In this document: positions 1-12,047 of the stretch, piece by piece
How positions within the stretch are numbered: position 1 is the stretch's first letter
Layout: every line of letters begins with the position of its first letter
Source of the DNA: Anaeramoeba flamelloides
Taxonomy: Eukaryota; Metamonada; Anaeramoebidae
Direction: 5' to 3'
DNA: 64,000 nucleotides
Assembly (NCBI GenBank): GCA_027625915.1
Contig: JANTQA010000048.1
Span: 744,001-808,000, forward strand
Notes under the pieces: generated by a model
Database searches by the model: none
What the model was told of the DNA's origin: nothing
Seen by the model: the letters and a program-made list of their open reading frames with translations, nothing else
Translations under genes and position numbers: made by a program

Positions 1-2244
1 GTCGATTATTAGTTCAAAGGTACTAATAATTAAATAATTTTCCCTTAAATCAATACTACTCTTCATTACTTCTTTTTAGAATTAAGCATTTTTTTACATA
101 AGAACAAAAAATATGAACGAAAATTTTTTTGGCAAAATAAATTGTTTTAATCCTTGTGATAAAAGATCATCTGAACCTGAACCAATCTAAAAGGATATGG
201 TAATTTTGTAATGTATCTGAAGAATTCATTAAGAATAATGATCAAAAATACGCATGTTAAGTGCATAAAGCCTGTGTACTGAGTATAAAACATGTTTCAA
301 AATAAAATCTGTGTTTTTTTCTTCTTCTTGTTCCAATACAATATCTAATTCACTATCCAGTAGTATAATAAAGTCCAAATAAATTTTGAAGGTGGAAGAG
401 TCATTTTTATTTGCAGTAAATTTTAACTTTAATTACAAAAAATTTTGAATAAATTTCGTTTCCATTCCAATTTTTATGTTTATTTGATTACAAAATTACA
501 AAAAATTTAACTCTATTTTTTCGAGATAAATTTTCCAATTGATCTTTTCATTTTTAAAGAATTTCTTTTTCATAATAGAACATTAAGAAGCCGAAATCAT
601 CTTTACTTATCGTTTGTTTGTTGGTTTATTTGATCGATTAATGTATAGGTCTTTTGCAAAAATTGGGGTTTTTTAATTTTGAAACATGGGTTTACCAAGT
701 CAGTCCATGCTTTTTTGACCACAGTAACTTTAATGCCAATATTGGTAAAGCAGGGTTAAAAAGGTGAGAACTCAAAGTTTTAAAAAGCGTTAGTCAAACG
801 ATTCAAAGAGTTTGAACAACACTTTTAAAAATTCTTAGTCCTCACTCTTGTAAAACAAACTTATTGAAATGATTAAAATTTGTGATCTCGATTTGTTTGT
901 TTGATACTTTTTTATTCTTTGTTCTGGACACTGGTGTGTCTTCGGGTGAACTAAGAATCCCTAAATAAAAGGAATTCTAAAAAATCAAAAAAGCAATCAT
1001 CAGATTATATTTTTATCCCATTTAAATCCCAAATAACATTAACGTTCGAGAAAAAAAGTTAAATAGGGAAAAAAAAGTAAAACACCGTTTTTAATTTTGA
1101 GCCTTAATTGAAACGAAAAGTAAAATCAATTAAAAGAAGAAAAAATTAACTCCAAATAATAATCCATTACTATTATTTTCAATCAAATCAATAAAAAACA
1201 ATTTAAATCTACCTTTATTTTCGAATTTTTCGTTGAGCAGTTTTGGAGATCCTCACAAATAGACAATTTGTTCAACATACTTTTTAATGATTAAACCAAA
1301 CAAAGAAAAACTCCAGACTAAAAGATAGTATTAAAAAAATTGTTATTGTGCAGAATACTTCATTTTGTCTTCAGTTATTTATTTGTTCTTTTGTTAATTG
1401 ATCTTACTTTTCGTTTTTATTTTTAATTAAGGTTTGGGATTTAAAAGTCGTGTTAACTTGTTTTCCCTGTTTCACTTTTTTGCTCAAATAGCCATTTTCC
1501 TTATGAAAAAATTCAAAAAAAGAAAATTTGTAGAAAATCAAAATAATTGTGAATTCCAAAATAAAACAGACAAAACTTTCATTTCGCTTTTAAACAAAGG
1601 GCTTTCACCAAAGCTCAAACAAACCAAAGTATCACAATTCTAAAAGTGAAAAATCGAAATCGAAATAAGATCTCAAGATTTAAATATTGTTTTGATTGTT
1701 CAAAAACACTTTTTTTTTCCGGAATCTGAATGCAAATTTTGTTCAATTTATTTTTCACCTATTACCAAAGATCAGGAAATAAAAAGGTTTCTTCAAAATT
1801 TTAGTCAACAAACAGGAAAAGAAAAAAAAAAAAATGATGTAAGTGGATTGCTTTTACATTTTAAATTATTTTAATTTCGCCAAATGAAAAGCAAATAGGA
1901 GTTGTCACCCCAAAAGTGTGGGCACTTATTTGAAAAGGATCATCAATTTGGGTTTTTTCTTGAGAAATTTAGAAATCAAATATTTCCTTTTTGGATTGGA
2001 AAAGAGCAGTGCGTTTGAAATTACAGATCAGAGAAAAGTTTTTTATTATTCACTCTCTTTTGAATTTTACAAAAACGGTTTTTGAAATTATTTAGGTTTT
2101 TGTGAAAGTGTTTTTTCCTTTACAAAAATTAAGCTAAGGGTGGAATTTTAATCTCTAAAGGCGTTTGTTGGTGATTAAAAAAAAAAAAAAAAAAAAAAGA
2201 AGAAAATATAGATCCAACCAAAAAAAGAAAGCTCAGATACTTAC
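1..2244. other. Probable receptor intron or intergenic DNA with repeat copies
   Basis: No convincing coding sequence is seen on either strand. The receptor exon that ends at 2245 is followed (minus strand) by a good GTAAGT donor, so this stretch is probably part of a long intron whose next exon lies left of the window. It holds a family A repeat copy (about 276-760) and a fragment of the C-type repeat (about 840-990). There is a pure A run near 2178-2198. Confidence 0.5.
276..760 (+). repeat. Interspersed repeat family A, copy 1
   Basis: This about 0.5 kb stretch matches 47925-48410 in the same orientation and 5985-6430 in reverse. Shared landmarks in order are TTTCAAAATAAAATCTGTG, a CTTCTTG stretch, AATATCTAATTCACTATCC, TCTATTTTTTCGAGATAAA and TTAATGTATAGGTCTT. 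The ends are not sharp and I see no terminal inverted repeats. On the reverse strand it can be read as a diverged peptide shared with the other copies. Confidence 0.6.
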
Positions 2245-2704
2245 TGATTAACTTTTGCAATGAATAAGATTCGAGATGCGTGTGTGATATAGAGAATTAA
2301 AAGAAAATTTTCGACAACCATTAGAATCTGCACTTGCATAAAGCATCCAAATTGGGAGGTTTCAGTGGAATGAAACATATAAACAATTACACATATCATC
2401 ATTTCAAAAAAAATGTAAATGGAAATTGTTGTTGATCGTGCCTTTTGGTTTATTTTTTTGTATTTTTTTTGGGAAGAAAAAAGAAAGGTTTTTTCCAAAA
2501 TTGTTGGTAAAAACAATTTAATAGTGTCAGGATTGCAAAAGCACAAATCAAAAAAGCTTGTTTTTCAATTTTTGAAAAGGATATCAAAAAACTTACCCGA
2601 ATGGGATACAATTTTCTTCTCTTGTGATAAAAAAAAAAGAGAATAGATCCAAAAACAATGAGAATGGTTGCAAATATGAAATAGAGCGTTGTACCAGTGT
2701 CCAT
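2245..2704 (-). CDS. 5' part of a seven-transmembrane receptor-like protein (two exons, incomplete)
   Basis: Two exons are visible on the minus strand. Exon 1 (2704-2597, 36 codons) begins MDTGTTLYFIF and holds one hydrophobic helix followed by the basic stretch HKRRK and YPIR. Its donor is GTAAGT. After a 155 nt intron, exon 2 (2441-2245) resumes in frame with ARSTTISIY. It holds a second helix (about ISIYIFFEMMICVIVYMF), a lone Cys in GCF, and a third helix ending HASRILFIAKVNQ, then a GTAAGTATC donor. The order helix, YPIR/ARS loop, helix, CF, helix, basic-N loop is what I would expect of the N-terminal half of a heptahelical receptor such as the protist RGS-domain receptors. That family call is inference, because the RGS part is not in view. 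Helices 4-7 are missing, and the gene probably continues left of position 1 across a long intron. A remnant of a dead gene is the alternative. Confidence 0.5.
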
Positions 2705-5700
2705 GAATAATCAAAAAAAAAAAAGTTTAAAAAAAAAAGATAAATTAATGAAAAATAAAACGAATTACAAAAAAGTTAATTCAGTAAAACCACAATCTTA
2801 AACATTAGAAGTGTTTGTAATTTAATTTTTTGCAATTGAAAAAATTAATATAATTTCAATTCTAATTACTTGATTTTCCACACTTTAAATACCATTATCA
2901 GAGGTGTCAAAAGTTTAGGAAGGTATAAATATGTTTCGTTAACAAACTTGAAAATGATCACAAAAAGAAATGTAGGCAAATTTCACTATTTGCAATCTTT
3001 CTCAAAATAACTTATGATCCCAACACAATCGTTATTGAGTCAGCTATCAGATTTTTGAGTTTAATATGTCGATATAGATATTTCTTACTTTTTACTCTAA
3101 AAAAATGATATAAGCAGAAAAACATTCAACTCTTCTAATTTGGAATGATTTCTGGTTTTTACCCTTTTTGAATCTTAATAAATGTACCACTAAGAATTTT
3201 ATTTCTTTCAATATTCAAAATGAAACGAATTTTTATTAACTTTTAAAGTGAAGGATTTTATTTGATCAACCTTATTTCAAGAATTTTGATAACAGTTGTC
3301 ACAATAAGTTGGAGAATTTGTACACCCAAACTGTTCCATTTAGTAAGTTTAAAATGATTATGCTTTTTCTTGTTTTAACTTTTTTAAAACAACCTGACAA
3401 CAACTATTATATATCAAGTTATCAATTGTTTTGGTCACAAACATTAACAAATCAAAAGTCATAATAATCAAAATAACTTGAGTTTGAAAAGAAAAGTGAA
3501 AAATAATTTCTTTGATTAAAAAATATTAAAATCTCCAAAAACGTTTTTTAAAGCAACAAAAAAAAAGAACGAAAGTAATTTTACAAATGTGAATTTTTTT
3601 TTTAGTTATTAAATTTTCATAAAGAAGGAGAAAACCAAAACATAAGAGTAAAAACTTTGTGGTGTTGATACTTTTGATCATTGTTGAACTTCTCTGGGAT
3701 ATTTGTAATGATAATGTAATTGCATAATTGATCGTAATTAGTAAAAGAATTTTATAGCTCTTTGGGAAGAATTTACTTGACTGTTTATACCTTTTTCTTA
3801 TTTATGGTTTTTTTTCTTTCCAATGATGATTGGTTGGTTAAAAGCTTTGTGAGACTAAAAAACGAAAAAAATTTTTCAGGATTTTTCTTCAAACCTAATG
3901 ATGTTAATCTTATAACTGTCTTCTCTCAAAATCTTAGGTTTTAAATAGCTTTTGAAAACCAAGTAGTTTACAAAGCCACCAGAACTTTAAACCAATAATA
4001 GTTTTTCAGAAAAGTCGATTTTAAAAACATTCCAAAGATTGAAATTGAAATTAAAAAGTTTAGCCTGATTTTTTCTTTTTATCAGGATTTGCAATGTACT
4101 ACTCACGAATTTAAATCAAGCAAATTTAAACCTGATCATTCGATGATCTAACGGAAAAATCAAGTTTATTTTTCTAGAATATTTTGTTATACTTGATCCA
4201 AGAAACTGAAAATAATCATCAAGTAAATCTGATAAATATTTCATTAATCACTCCAAATGAAAAAAAGAAATTCGATAATTTGTGATCAAATTGAAATTGT
4301 GTTTAGGTAAAAAAAAAGAGTGAATTAACTCGGAAATATTTGATGTTAAAAATAGGTTTCAAATTTCACAATTCGAAAAAAATTCCACAATAATTTAAAA
4401 CAAATTCTATTCATAATTTAAAATTTACTACAAATATTAAGGAGATTTGTTATAAAATCAACCCGAGCTTATGGGCATAATAATATATTCGGTTAATTGT
4501 CTTATTGGAATAACGAGAAAGAAAAAAAGCCCAAGAGTTTTTTTGAAAAATGGTTTATAAACTCAAAGATAGGGAATTTTTGTTCATCATTCTTGTTGTG
4601 TCTGACAATTATTTATTAACAACAGTAATAAATGACAAAAAGTTGTCTGAGAGTGTTTGATTGACTAAATTTATAAAACCTCTAAAAGATTTGTTTTCGA
4701 TATTTATTTATTTTCGGCAATGAATTTTACTTTAAAAGTGGCTATTGTTTATTTAATCTCCAATATTAAAAATCTTTTTTTCAGTGAGTTTTCGAATCAC
4801 AGATAATAGTAATAGACTTTGCAGATTCTTTTGCCCACCCTTTCATGTTTTATTGATTTCAATACAGTTATCTAAACTTGAAATGATTATTGGAATTTAT
4901 AAATATAACTTTGGAAATTATTTTGCATTATACTTTGCCATTTCGAGATTAATAAATACTTTATCAAGCTTTTGTGTTAATTATGATGATCAGGTAAATG
5001 TGTTTTCAATAAATGTTACAAAAAAGTTTCTGAAGATGGAATGAAAATAGGTTAATTTTATGGTTTTGAGGGAGTTATTTTTTTGAGACTTTGTAAGAAC
5101 CATATTGAAATACTTTTTTTAAAATGAAAAGAAGAGTCATTTGATAGAATGCCAAATTGACAGTCATTGAAAGTCTTGGTGTTTTTGAAAATTTAAAGTT
5201 TTTTTTTTTTTTTATTATGATTTTTTTAGGATCATGTAATTATTTTACCATTTATAAAAGGAAATTTTTATTTCCATTCTCAAAATATTTTGCCTTTTAA
5301 ATATTTAATAAAACTCAACGATCTTAAGACACAAATAAACTACAAAAAATCATCCTAATCATTGAATAGTATTTTTTTTTCACACATTTTTAATTCTCTA
5401 AAAAAATAAAAAAACCTATTCTAATATACCTGACTCGTTTTTAAAGTTAGTTTCAGAAATGAATTATTGTTGTTTTTAGAATTGATCTAATTTTTAACAT
5501 TTTTGAAAAAGTTCAAAATCCCAACATATTTCTGAATTATTTTAAAAAAAAATTTTTTGGAAACAAACAAATGATATTGTATGAGAAAGGAGATAACAAA
5601 TTACAGTATTAAAAATCAAAAACACACAAAGTTTGAAAATTACCCAATTTCAAAATCTACTAAATTTCAAAACAATTTTCGATATTTAATAGAAACTTGA

Positions 5701-5984
5701 AAAAATATAATTGTTTAATATACCTGAATTAATAATCACATTTTTCTTTTGTTTGCTCAAAAAAACCAGAGAAAATAATCAAATTATTACGAAGTAAAAT
5801 TTTCTCAAAATAATTATCAAAACCGGTAATATTCAACTTATTGTTAATCAAATAACACCTGAATACTTATTGAACACCATGTTTCAAAATAAATAACCAA
5901 TATTACCTTATCTTGGACACCTATTTCTTAAATCACTAAAGAAATAGAAAATATCGTATTCAAAATAAAGCGTGCAAAAAAATT

Positions 5985-6430
5985 TAATTCTTGTTTCAAA
6001 ATAAAAAGCGTGTTTTTTTTGTTATAGAGGAACTGTACATTAACCAACCAAAGAAACCGATAATAAAGCCTTAAAAAATATGGTATTGGCTTGTTAAAGT
6101 TCTATTATTTAAAAATAAATTCTAAAAATCAAGGATCAAATTGCAAAATTTATCTTAAAAAATAGAGTTAAATTTTTCAGAAAATTTTTCTCCTTAAAAA
6201 AAACAAAAAATTTCTTACAAAATTGAGAATATTATGAAAAATTTTCAACTGTTTGCATGAATAATTTAAAAATTACTTAATATAACCAGATCTTTACTTT
6301 CAAAATTGATTTAAACTTAGGTATACTATTTGGTAGTAGATTGGATGTTGCATTGGTACAAGAAAAAAAAAAAAACATGGATAATATTTTGAAACAAGGA
6401 TTATAGTCTTTGTGCACGCATTATTTTTAT
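5985..6430 (-). repeat. Interspersed repeat family A, copy 2 (reverse orientation)
   Basis: This is the reverse complement of the family A copies at 276 and 47925. It shares ACCAATACCATATT-type, GATAAATTT and TTCAAAATTGATTTAAACTTAGGTAT landmarks. Read on the plus strand it gives the peptide FKIDLNLGILFGSRLDVALV, close to FKIDLNLGIQLDSRLDIALY in the 47925 copy. A weaker relative follows near 7241-7330. Confidence 0.55.
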
Positions 6431-6605
6431 CACTATAATCAAAAAAAAAAAAAAACATTTTTGGTTTCTAATTCTCTCTTTAAAGACCAAATTAAAAAAA
6501 TGAACAATCAGCTAAAATTTTTTACTAGAAAAAATATCGAGATGATTTTTGAAACTTTTTTTTCCTAAAAAAATAAATAAAATTGATAAAAATTGTAAAA
6601 CAATA

Positions 6606-7190
6606 AGGTATTTCCAAAAAAGTGGGGCATTTTTATTACATTTCATGAAAAATCATCTTTGTTAGTGGGGGTATTCATTAATTGACAAACAAAATTAAGT
6701 TTAATATTAGTGCAGATTGAATAAAATGCTAAGGTATTTATTTCAAAAAATGAAAAAAAAAAATTTCCAAAAAAAAAAAAAAAAAATCACATTTTTTGGT
6801 TAAAATAATGTATGAACAATTTCAATAAAAAACTTGAAATAAGGAAATGGTACAAATGATTTTTTAAACACAATCAAATGTATTTATCTGTTTTAAATTC
6901 TATTTGGAATTATTTGAGACTGCAAAAGTTATGATAACGATTTTTAGATCAAAAAGAAAATAATAAACACCAATTTTCACCATAAAAAAATATCAGATAA
7001 AATCGAGAGCAGAAAATTCAATATATTTTATTTATGTAATACAATACTAGAAACAAATTGAACTATTATCAAGAATCAATAAATGGCAGTCAATGATTTT
7101 TTATATTTATATTGTTTTTTTAAAAAATAGTTTCAAAGAGATATTTTAAAATAAAAGTACCTCACTTTCTTGGAAATAGCTTACTAAATA
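6606..7190. mobile_element. TIR element family G, copy 1 (about 585 bp)
   Basis: The ends are inverted repeats: left GGTATTTCCAAAAAAGTGGG, right reads (reverse complement) GCTATTTCCAAGAAAGTGAG. A second copy with the same ends and related interior lies at 11174-11768. No transposase frame is visible, so this is a non-autonomous DNA element. The superfamily is not clear from the ends. Confidence 0.6.
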
Positions 7191-7931
7191 TATGGAAAAG
7201 TTTATGTCCTAATTTAAAATTTACTAAAAAAAATTAAGAAATTTACTTTAAAATTGATTTAAACTTAGATACACATTCGAATAGTGAATTATATGTTTTA
7301 CTGGAAAAGGATGTAGGTAAAAAGGATAATTGGTTTTAACAAATAAAGGTTTTATACCTAGTACATGTTTTTTTATTTTATTTTTTATTATTATTCTTAT
7401 TCTTATTGAACACAAAATAACTTAAAAAAACATTTTTTCAATGATAATTTATTTAATTATTAACCAATATACCACTTTTAAATATTCCTATGGGTTAGTA
7501 ATGCTACAATGAGTTAAAAATATCAATATGTATCATAATTATTTTTAAAAATTAGAAATTATTTACCTAACTGATAAAATCAATTTAAATTAATGGTTCC
7601 AAAATAATAAAATAATAATACCAAATAACTAATTTGTGAACAAAAGGAGATTATAGAAAATATTGATCATTTTTTTTTGTGTCTTGTTCTTCCTACGAAT
7701 ATAATAGATTAATATTTCATAACAAATTAAAAAAAAAAAGAATTCATAATGAATTAATTCCAAATCAAGATAGTTTGCAACTATTTTCAGTAATTAATAA
7801 TCCTGAAATCTATGATTTTACACTTAAATTTCTGAAAGGGGACTTGATTCTAATGACAAATAGAATATAATCTACATTTCTTCAATAAATAAATAGAAAT
7901 AAAAACTTATTTAAATACTAAAATTTTTTAT

Positions 7932-8633
7932 AAACTCTTTTTTCAAATAAAAGGGCACAAAAAATTTTAAGAATTATTCATAAATGAATCAAATTAATGG
8001 TAGTATCATTCTAAAATCTAAGAAACGCTTTAAAACATAAAAAAACACTCAACTGAATCTTTAAAACTCATTAAAACTAAACAATAAAAATTATAATTCA
8101 ATATTTTAAAAATTGGTTTCCCTTTTATTTGAAATGAGAAATCTTGTTTTGTAATTTGTAATGAAAAAAATTATAAACCTAATAAAAACCTTTGAACAAG
8201 GCGAATTGGGAAAAAGTTCTCAAAATTTTATTGATAATTCTTTATACGTCAAACTTTTGTTCTTTAAAGTCTCATATTCAATATAAAGCCACAATTTATC
8301 TGGTATTTTGTTGGAATATTTTTTTTTTTATTTCTCTTTTCTTTGTTCCATGCATCAATCCAATAATGGTCTTTCTTAATTCCTATTTCTAGCTCATTTG
8401 AAATCAAACTTAAACTGTTTCAGTTTATACACAGGTAGATTATTTCCAAATTGGTTTTTTCTGATCTTGCTTTTTCATTTTCCAACTGTTCAATATCCAA
8501 AAATAAAAAAAACAAAAAATGAAAAAATGAATAATTAAAATGAAAATCACCAATAAGTAATTATCTTATTAACAATCAAATTCGATGATATTGACTATTT
8601 GAGAGGTGTGCCCTTTTGTTTGAAAAATAGTTT
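7932..8633. mobile_element. TIR element J (about 700 bp)
   Basis: The left end AAACTCTTTTTTCAAATAAA continues as AGGGCACA. The reverse complement of the right end reads AAACTATTTTTCAAACAAA followed by AGGGCACAC. The interior has a 66-codon open frame (8192-8392) rich in hydrophobic residues, which I take as chance. The end design resembles family B (AAACT, T-run, CA, then AAAGGGG). Only one copy is seen here. Confidence 0.55.
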
Positions 8634-8949
8634 ATATTCAACTTGAATAATTGAAAAAATATTTGAAGAACCTTTAATGATTTAAATTTTATAAGTATTA
8701 ATAAATTATTGAAAAATAGAATAAATTATTATTTTTTTCTGGTCTTAAACAATTCAATATTATGCTAGTTTTTTCTGTATTTTTAAAATAAGATTAAATT
8801 TTGATTGTGAATGTTTATAAAAAATTTCTAGAGGTACTAAAAAGCTATATTTACTAAAAGAAAACTATTTAATTTATGGATAATTATTAATTTATAAAAT
8901 TAAAAAAATAAAAATTAAAAAATAGTCTAAACGAATAAAATTATCAAAT

Positions 8950-9148
8950 AAGTCAGTTCAACTGTTAATACCTAAACGTTGAACGATAATAAAAGACCCA
9001 AAAAATATAAATTAAGACACAAAATCAAAATTCTAAGAAATAATTTGAGTAAAAAATTCCTCAATATATACTTGAATTTGAGATTTTTTTTGTGACTTAA
9101 ATTTCCTTTGAAATTTTTATATTAAAAATTGAACCTACTAAATGAATT
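8950..9148. mobile_element. Diverged copy of the Tc1/mariner-type foldback MITE
   Basis: This copy keeps the order of the family: CAGTTCAACT, repeated AAGACACAAA-type words, a central AATTTGAG spacer, TTGAATTTGAGATTTTTTTTG, and a final ATTGAACCTACT. It is much more diverged than the copies at 15284, 27079 and 56152, so it is probably older. Confidence 0.45.
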
Positions 9149-9953
9149 TAATTCATAGAATAATATTGTAAATTAATGAAGAATTGTAAAAAATTTCTAA
9201 CTAAGATTATTTTAAAAAACAAAATAATTAAAATAATTATTTTGATCTTTCGAAAGAAATTTAATAAATAAAATACAATAAAACTATTAAAAGTATTAAA
9301 ATTAATATAGGAATGACATATTTTAAAAAAATTGAAGAATTAAAACCAATAGTGCATAAAAGATGATTTTTTCCATTAAAAGGGATTAAATATTTATATA
9401 AAAAATATTTCAACTCGTAAATTATTGAAGATATCAATGATATTTGATGTTACTGTTTTTTCTATAAGGAAAATAAAATATTTTGGATTTAAGAACAAAT
9501 AAAAAAAAATAATTATATCATCAAAAACTTTATTCAAAATAAAGAATAATTATTGATCTTGTCATCATTAAATGATAAAGAAAATTAAGATTATTAATTA
9601 CAAGGTATAAAAAAGATTACAAAGGGTACCGCAGAGTGCCGTAGAATACCAATTTTTTCTAGAATTTAAAGTTTTTGAAAAAAATTCACAGATTTTTAAC
9701 AATTATTTGAAATTTTGAAAAAAAAAGAGAGGTAAGAGGAATTAAATTTCCTCTATTCAAAAAAAAATAATAAATAATATTTTTTATACTTTTTTAAAAC
9801 AAAAAAAAATATTTAAAAAGATAATATCGTATGACTATGAGTTAAATAAAATACAACTGATTTCCAAACAGATGATACTTGACTTTGTTTACCACATTTG
9901 ATTGAATTATTATACAAATAGGTATCCAATATTCTTTAATATATATATATATT

Positions 9954-10657
9954 AACTGTTTTTCAGTCAAAGGGGGATAGTTCTAATGGGTAAAAGACAT
10001 ATGCTTAAAAGGTTTATATAGATATTAGATGAAAAATTTTATTTTGGAAATTTACCAAAATTGAAATGATTTCATCACATTTTTACACATTGTTGATTTT
10101 TTTTTTGATTTTTTTTAGAAGGTAATTTAGTTGCAAAAATTTTTTTTATTGCAAGATCAATAGTCACTTTGGTAAAAATGTGTTATTATAAGGTTATTAA
10201 AAATATGGAAATGATTGTTGAGAAATCATATTGATTTCTATTGGAATTCTATTTCGATCTTTGATCTGGATATTTGCTGAATAAATGTGAAAAATTTTCA
10301 CTTCATTTTCATTTCATTTTTCAAATAGAAACCATAAACCTCAACACACTTCGTTTGAGGACTTTATTTTGAAAGAAAAGCATTGAAAATGAAGTGAAAA
10401 TTGTTTCCCATTTATTATTCAAATACCAGTAGAAGTTCAAAACGAACATTGTTGTTTTTCTCAATAGGGCCCTAATAATTTGAGTTTTGAAATTTTTAAG
10501 AAAAACACTTGATCAATTAGTTTTCTTTCAGACATATATCAACAATTCTTTGAGGTGTATTAAACTATTTATTTCTTATTTTTTCTTCAAAGGTCAATTA
10601 TATAAAATAATTAATATTTGAAAAAAAATGTTTTACCCTTTGACTGAAACAGAGTTT
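9954..10657. mobile_element. TIR element family B, copy 1, carrying a nested C element
   Basis: The left end is AACTGTTTTTCAGTCAAAGG and the right end, read in reverse, is AAACTCTGTTTCAGTCAAAG. The interior matches the copies at 39985, 43605 and 44345: ATATTAGATGAAAAATTTTA, TTGCAAGATCAATAGTCAC, GGTTATTA and so on. Relative to the others this copy has about 155 extra bases (10275-10430) that are a C-family foldback. No coding frame is preserved, so it is non-autonomous. Confidence 0.7.
10275..10430. mobile_element. C-family foldback nested in a B element
   Basis: The insert starts AATAAATGTGAAAAATTTTC followed by ACTTCATTTTC and ends with the inverted form GAAAATGAAGTGAAAATTG, then TTATTATTCAAATACCAG. 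The same inverted words flank elements at 12891, 23665, 25769 and 45678. Family B copies 3 and 4 lack this segment, which shows it was inserted later. Confidence 0.65.
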
Positions 10658-11173
10658 ATAAAAGTACACACATTTCAATGAAGAATATAATTAATCTAAT
10701 AATGAGCATTTTTTTTTTTATTATTAACCAGAAAAGCATGAAAAAAAAAACACATAACTAAACCTTATTATTCAATTTTCTGATTTATTAAATTGCTTTC
10801 TAAAATAAAATTTAGCTTGAAAGAAATTATTTTTTTATTATTTTTTTGAACATTTTCAGAAATTTTTGTAAGGTACAATTTGTAAAAATATTGAAAGAAT
10901 TTAATTGTATTGATATTTTGAAAATATTTTCTAATTTATAGTGTAAATATATATATATATATATTAGTTTACTACCTATAAATTTGAAATCCAAAATTAG
11001 AGATTAATTAATTTTAATATATTATGTTGGAACAAATATTCTTAAAATTTTTTTCTCATTATTGAACTCCCAAATAAATAAATAATTTGATAATCTAGGA
11101 TAATTCAAAATATTAGATATTTTAGGAAATATTAAAAGACTAAAAAGTTGCTGGGATTTATTTTCTAGCTCTA

Positions 11174-11768
11174 GGGTTATCCAAAAAAGTGGGGTATTTT
11201 TAATTATAAATAGTTAAAATAAATCCATCCTTTCCAGTCTTTCTATTTGTAAATTGATAATATTAAAATGAGAGGAATATTAATACCAATTGAACCGACA
11301 CCTATTTGATGTATTTCAAAATATTTTTATAAAATATTTCCAAAAAATAAAAAAAAAATTCACTTTTATGTTGAAAACAACACAGAGAATATTTTATGAA
11401 AACTCCCCCGATATGATAAGGATACATTTTTTTTTTTTTTTTTAAACAATAAAACACTTGGATAAATTTTCTGTCCCCTGAGAAATTTTCCAAAGATTAA
11501 ATCTCTTCTAAAAACAATTTTTTAGTATCAAAACAAAAAAAATAACTGACCAATTTTCAGAGTTGAAAAAAATATCAAGATAAAAGTGAGATTAGAAATT
11601 TTGAAATCTTTTCAGTAGCATCATACTAACAAAAAATAACTTGAATTATTATGAAGAATCAATTAGTAATGAATAACACTTATGGATATTTGTATAGTTT
11701 ATTTAGAAGATTAAGTTGAATAAAGATATTTTAAAATAAATTTTGCCCATTTATTTGGAAATGGCTTT
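11174..11768. mobile_element. TIR element family G, copy 2 (about 595 bp)
   Basis: It starts GGTTATCCAAAAAAGTGGGG and ends with the inverted AAATGGGC/TTTGGAAATGGC form. Internal words shared with the 6606 copy include ATTATGAAGAATCAAT and AAGATATTTTAAAATAAA. No transposase is seen. Confidence 0.55.
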
Positions 11769-12047
11769 TATGTCTATAGGAAAAGAAACAAAAAGCCCAA
11801 AAAATAATAATAAAAAAAAAATTATAAAAAAAATAATTAATTGTTTTGGTAAATTTATATCATAATCTTCGTATTTACCTAATAATTTATTAAATCAACT
11901 TTTTTTTTGATCTTCAATCAAGAAAAAACAAAATCAATAAAAGAAATATTTTTTTTTAAATTATGTCATAAGTCTAACATTAAAATTTATTCAAAAACAA
12001 AGAAAAAATCTCAAAAAAAAAAAAAAAAACAAAGGTAATTTGTTATT

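Larger units (their letters stand above)
2705..12047. other. 9.3 kb without host genes; mosaic of short DNA elements
   Basis: No exon with recognisable product or splice structure is visible. Short open frames here (for example near 3762, 4784, 7679 and 8192) have random AT-rich composition. The stretch carries family A copy 2, family G copies 1 and 2, element J, family B copy 1 with a nested C element, and one diverged foldback MITE. A GC-richer 25-mer sits near 9628-9653. Confidence 0.6.

Noticed and set aside
2441-2556. Alternative receptor exon LICAFAILTLLNCFYQQFW
   Set aside because: This frame would need a 40 nt intron and then has no in-frame exit. Splicing at 2442/2596 gives a better continuous protein.
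8192-8392. 66-codon hydrophobic open frame
   Set aside because: It lies inside TIR element J, has T-run driven Phe/Ile content and no splice or homology evidence.
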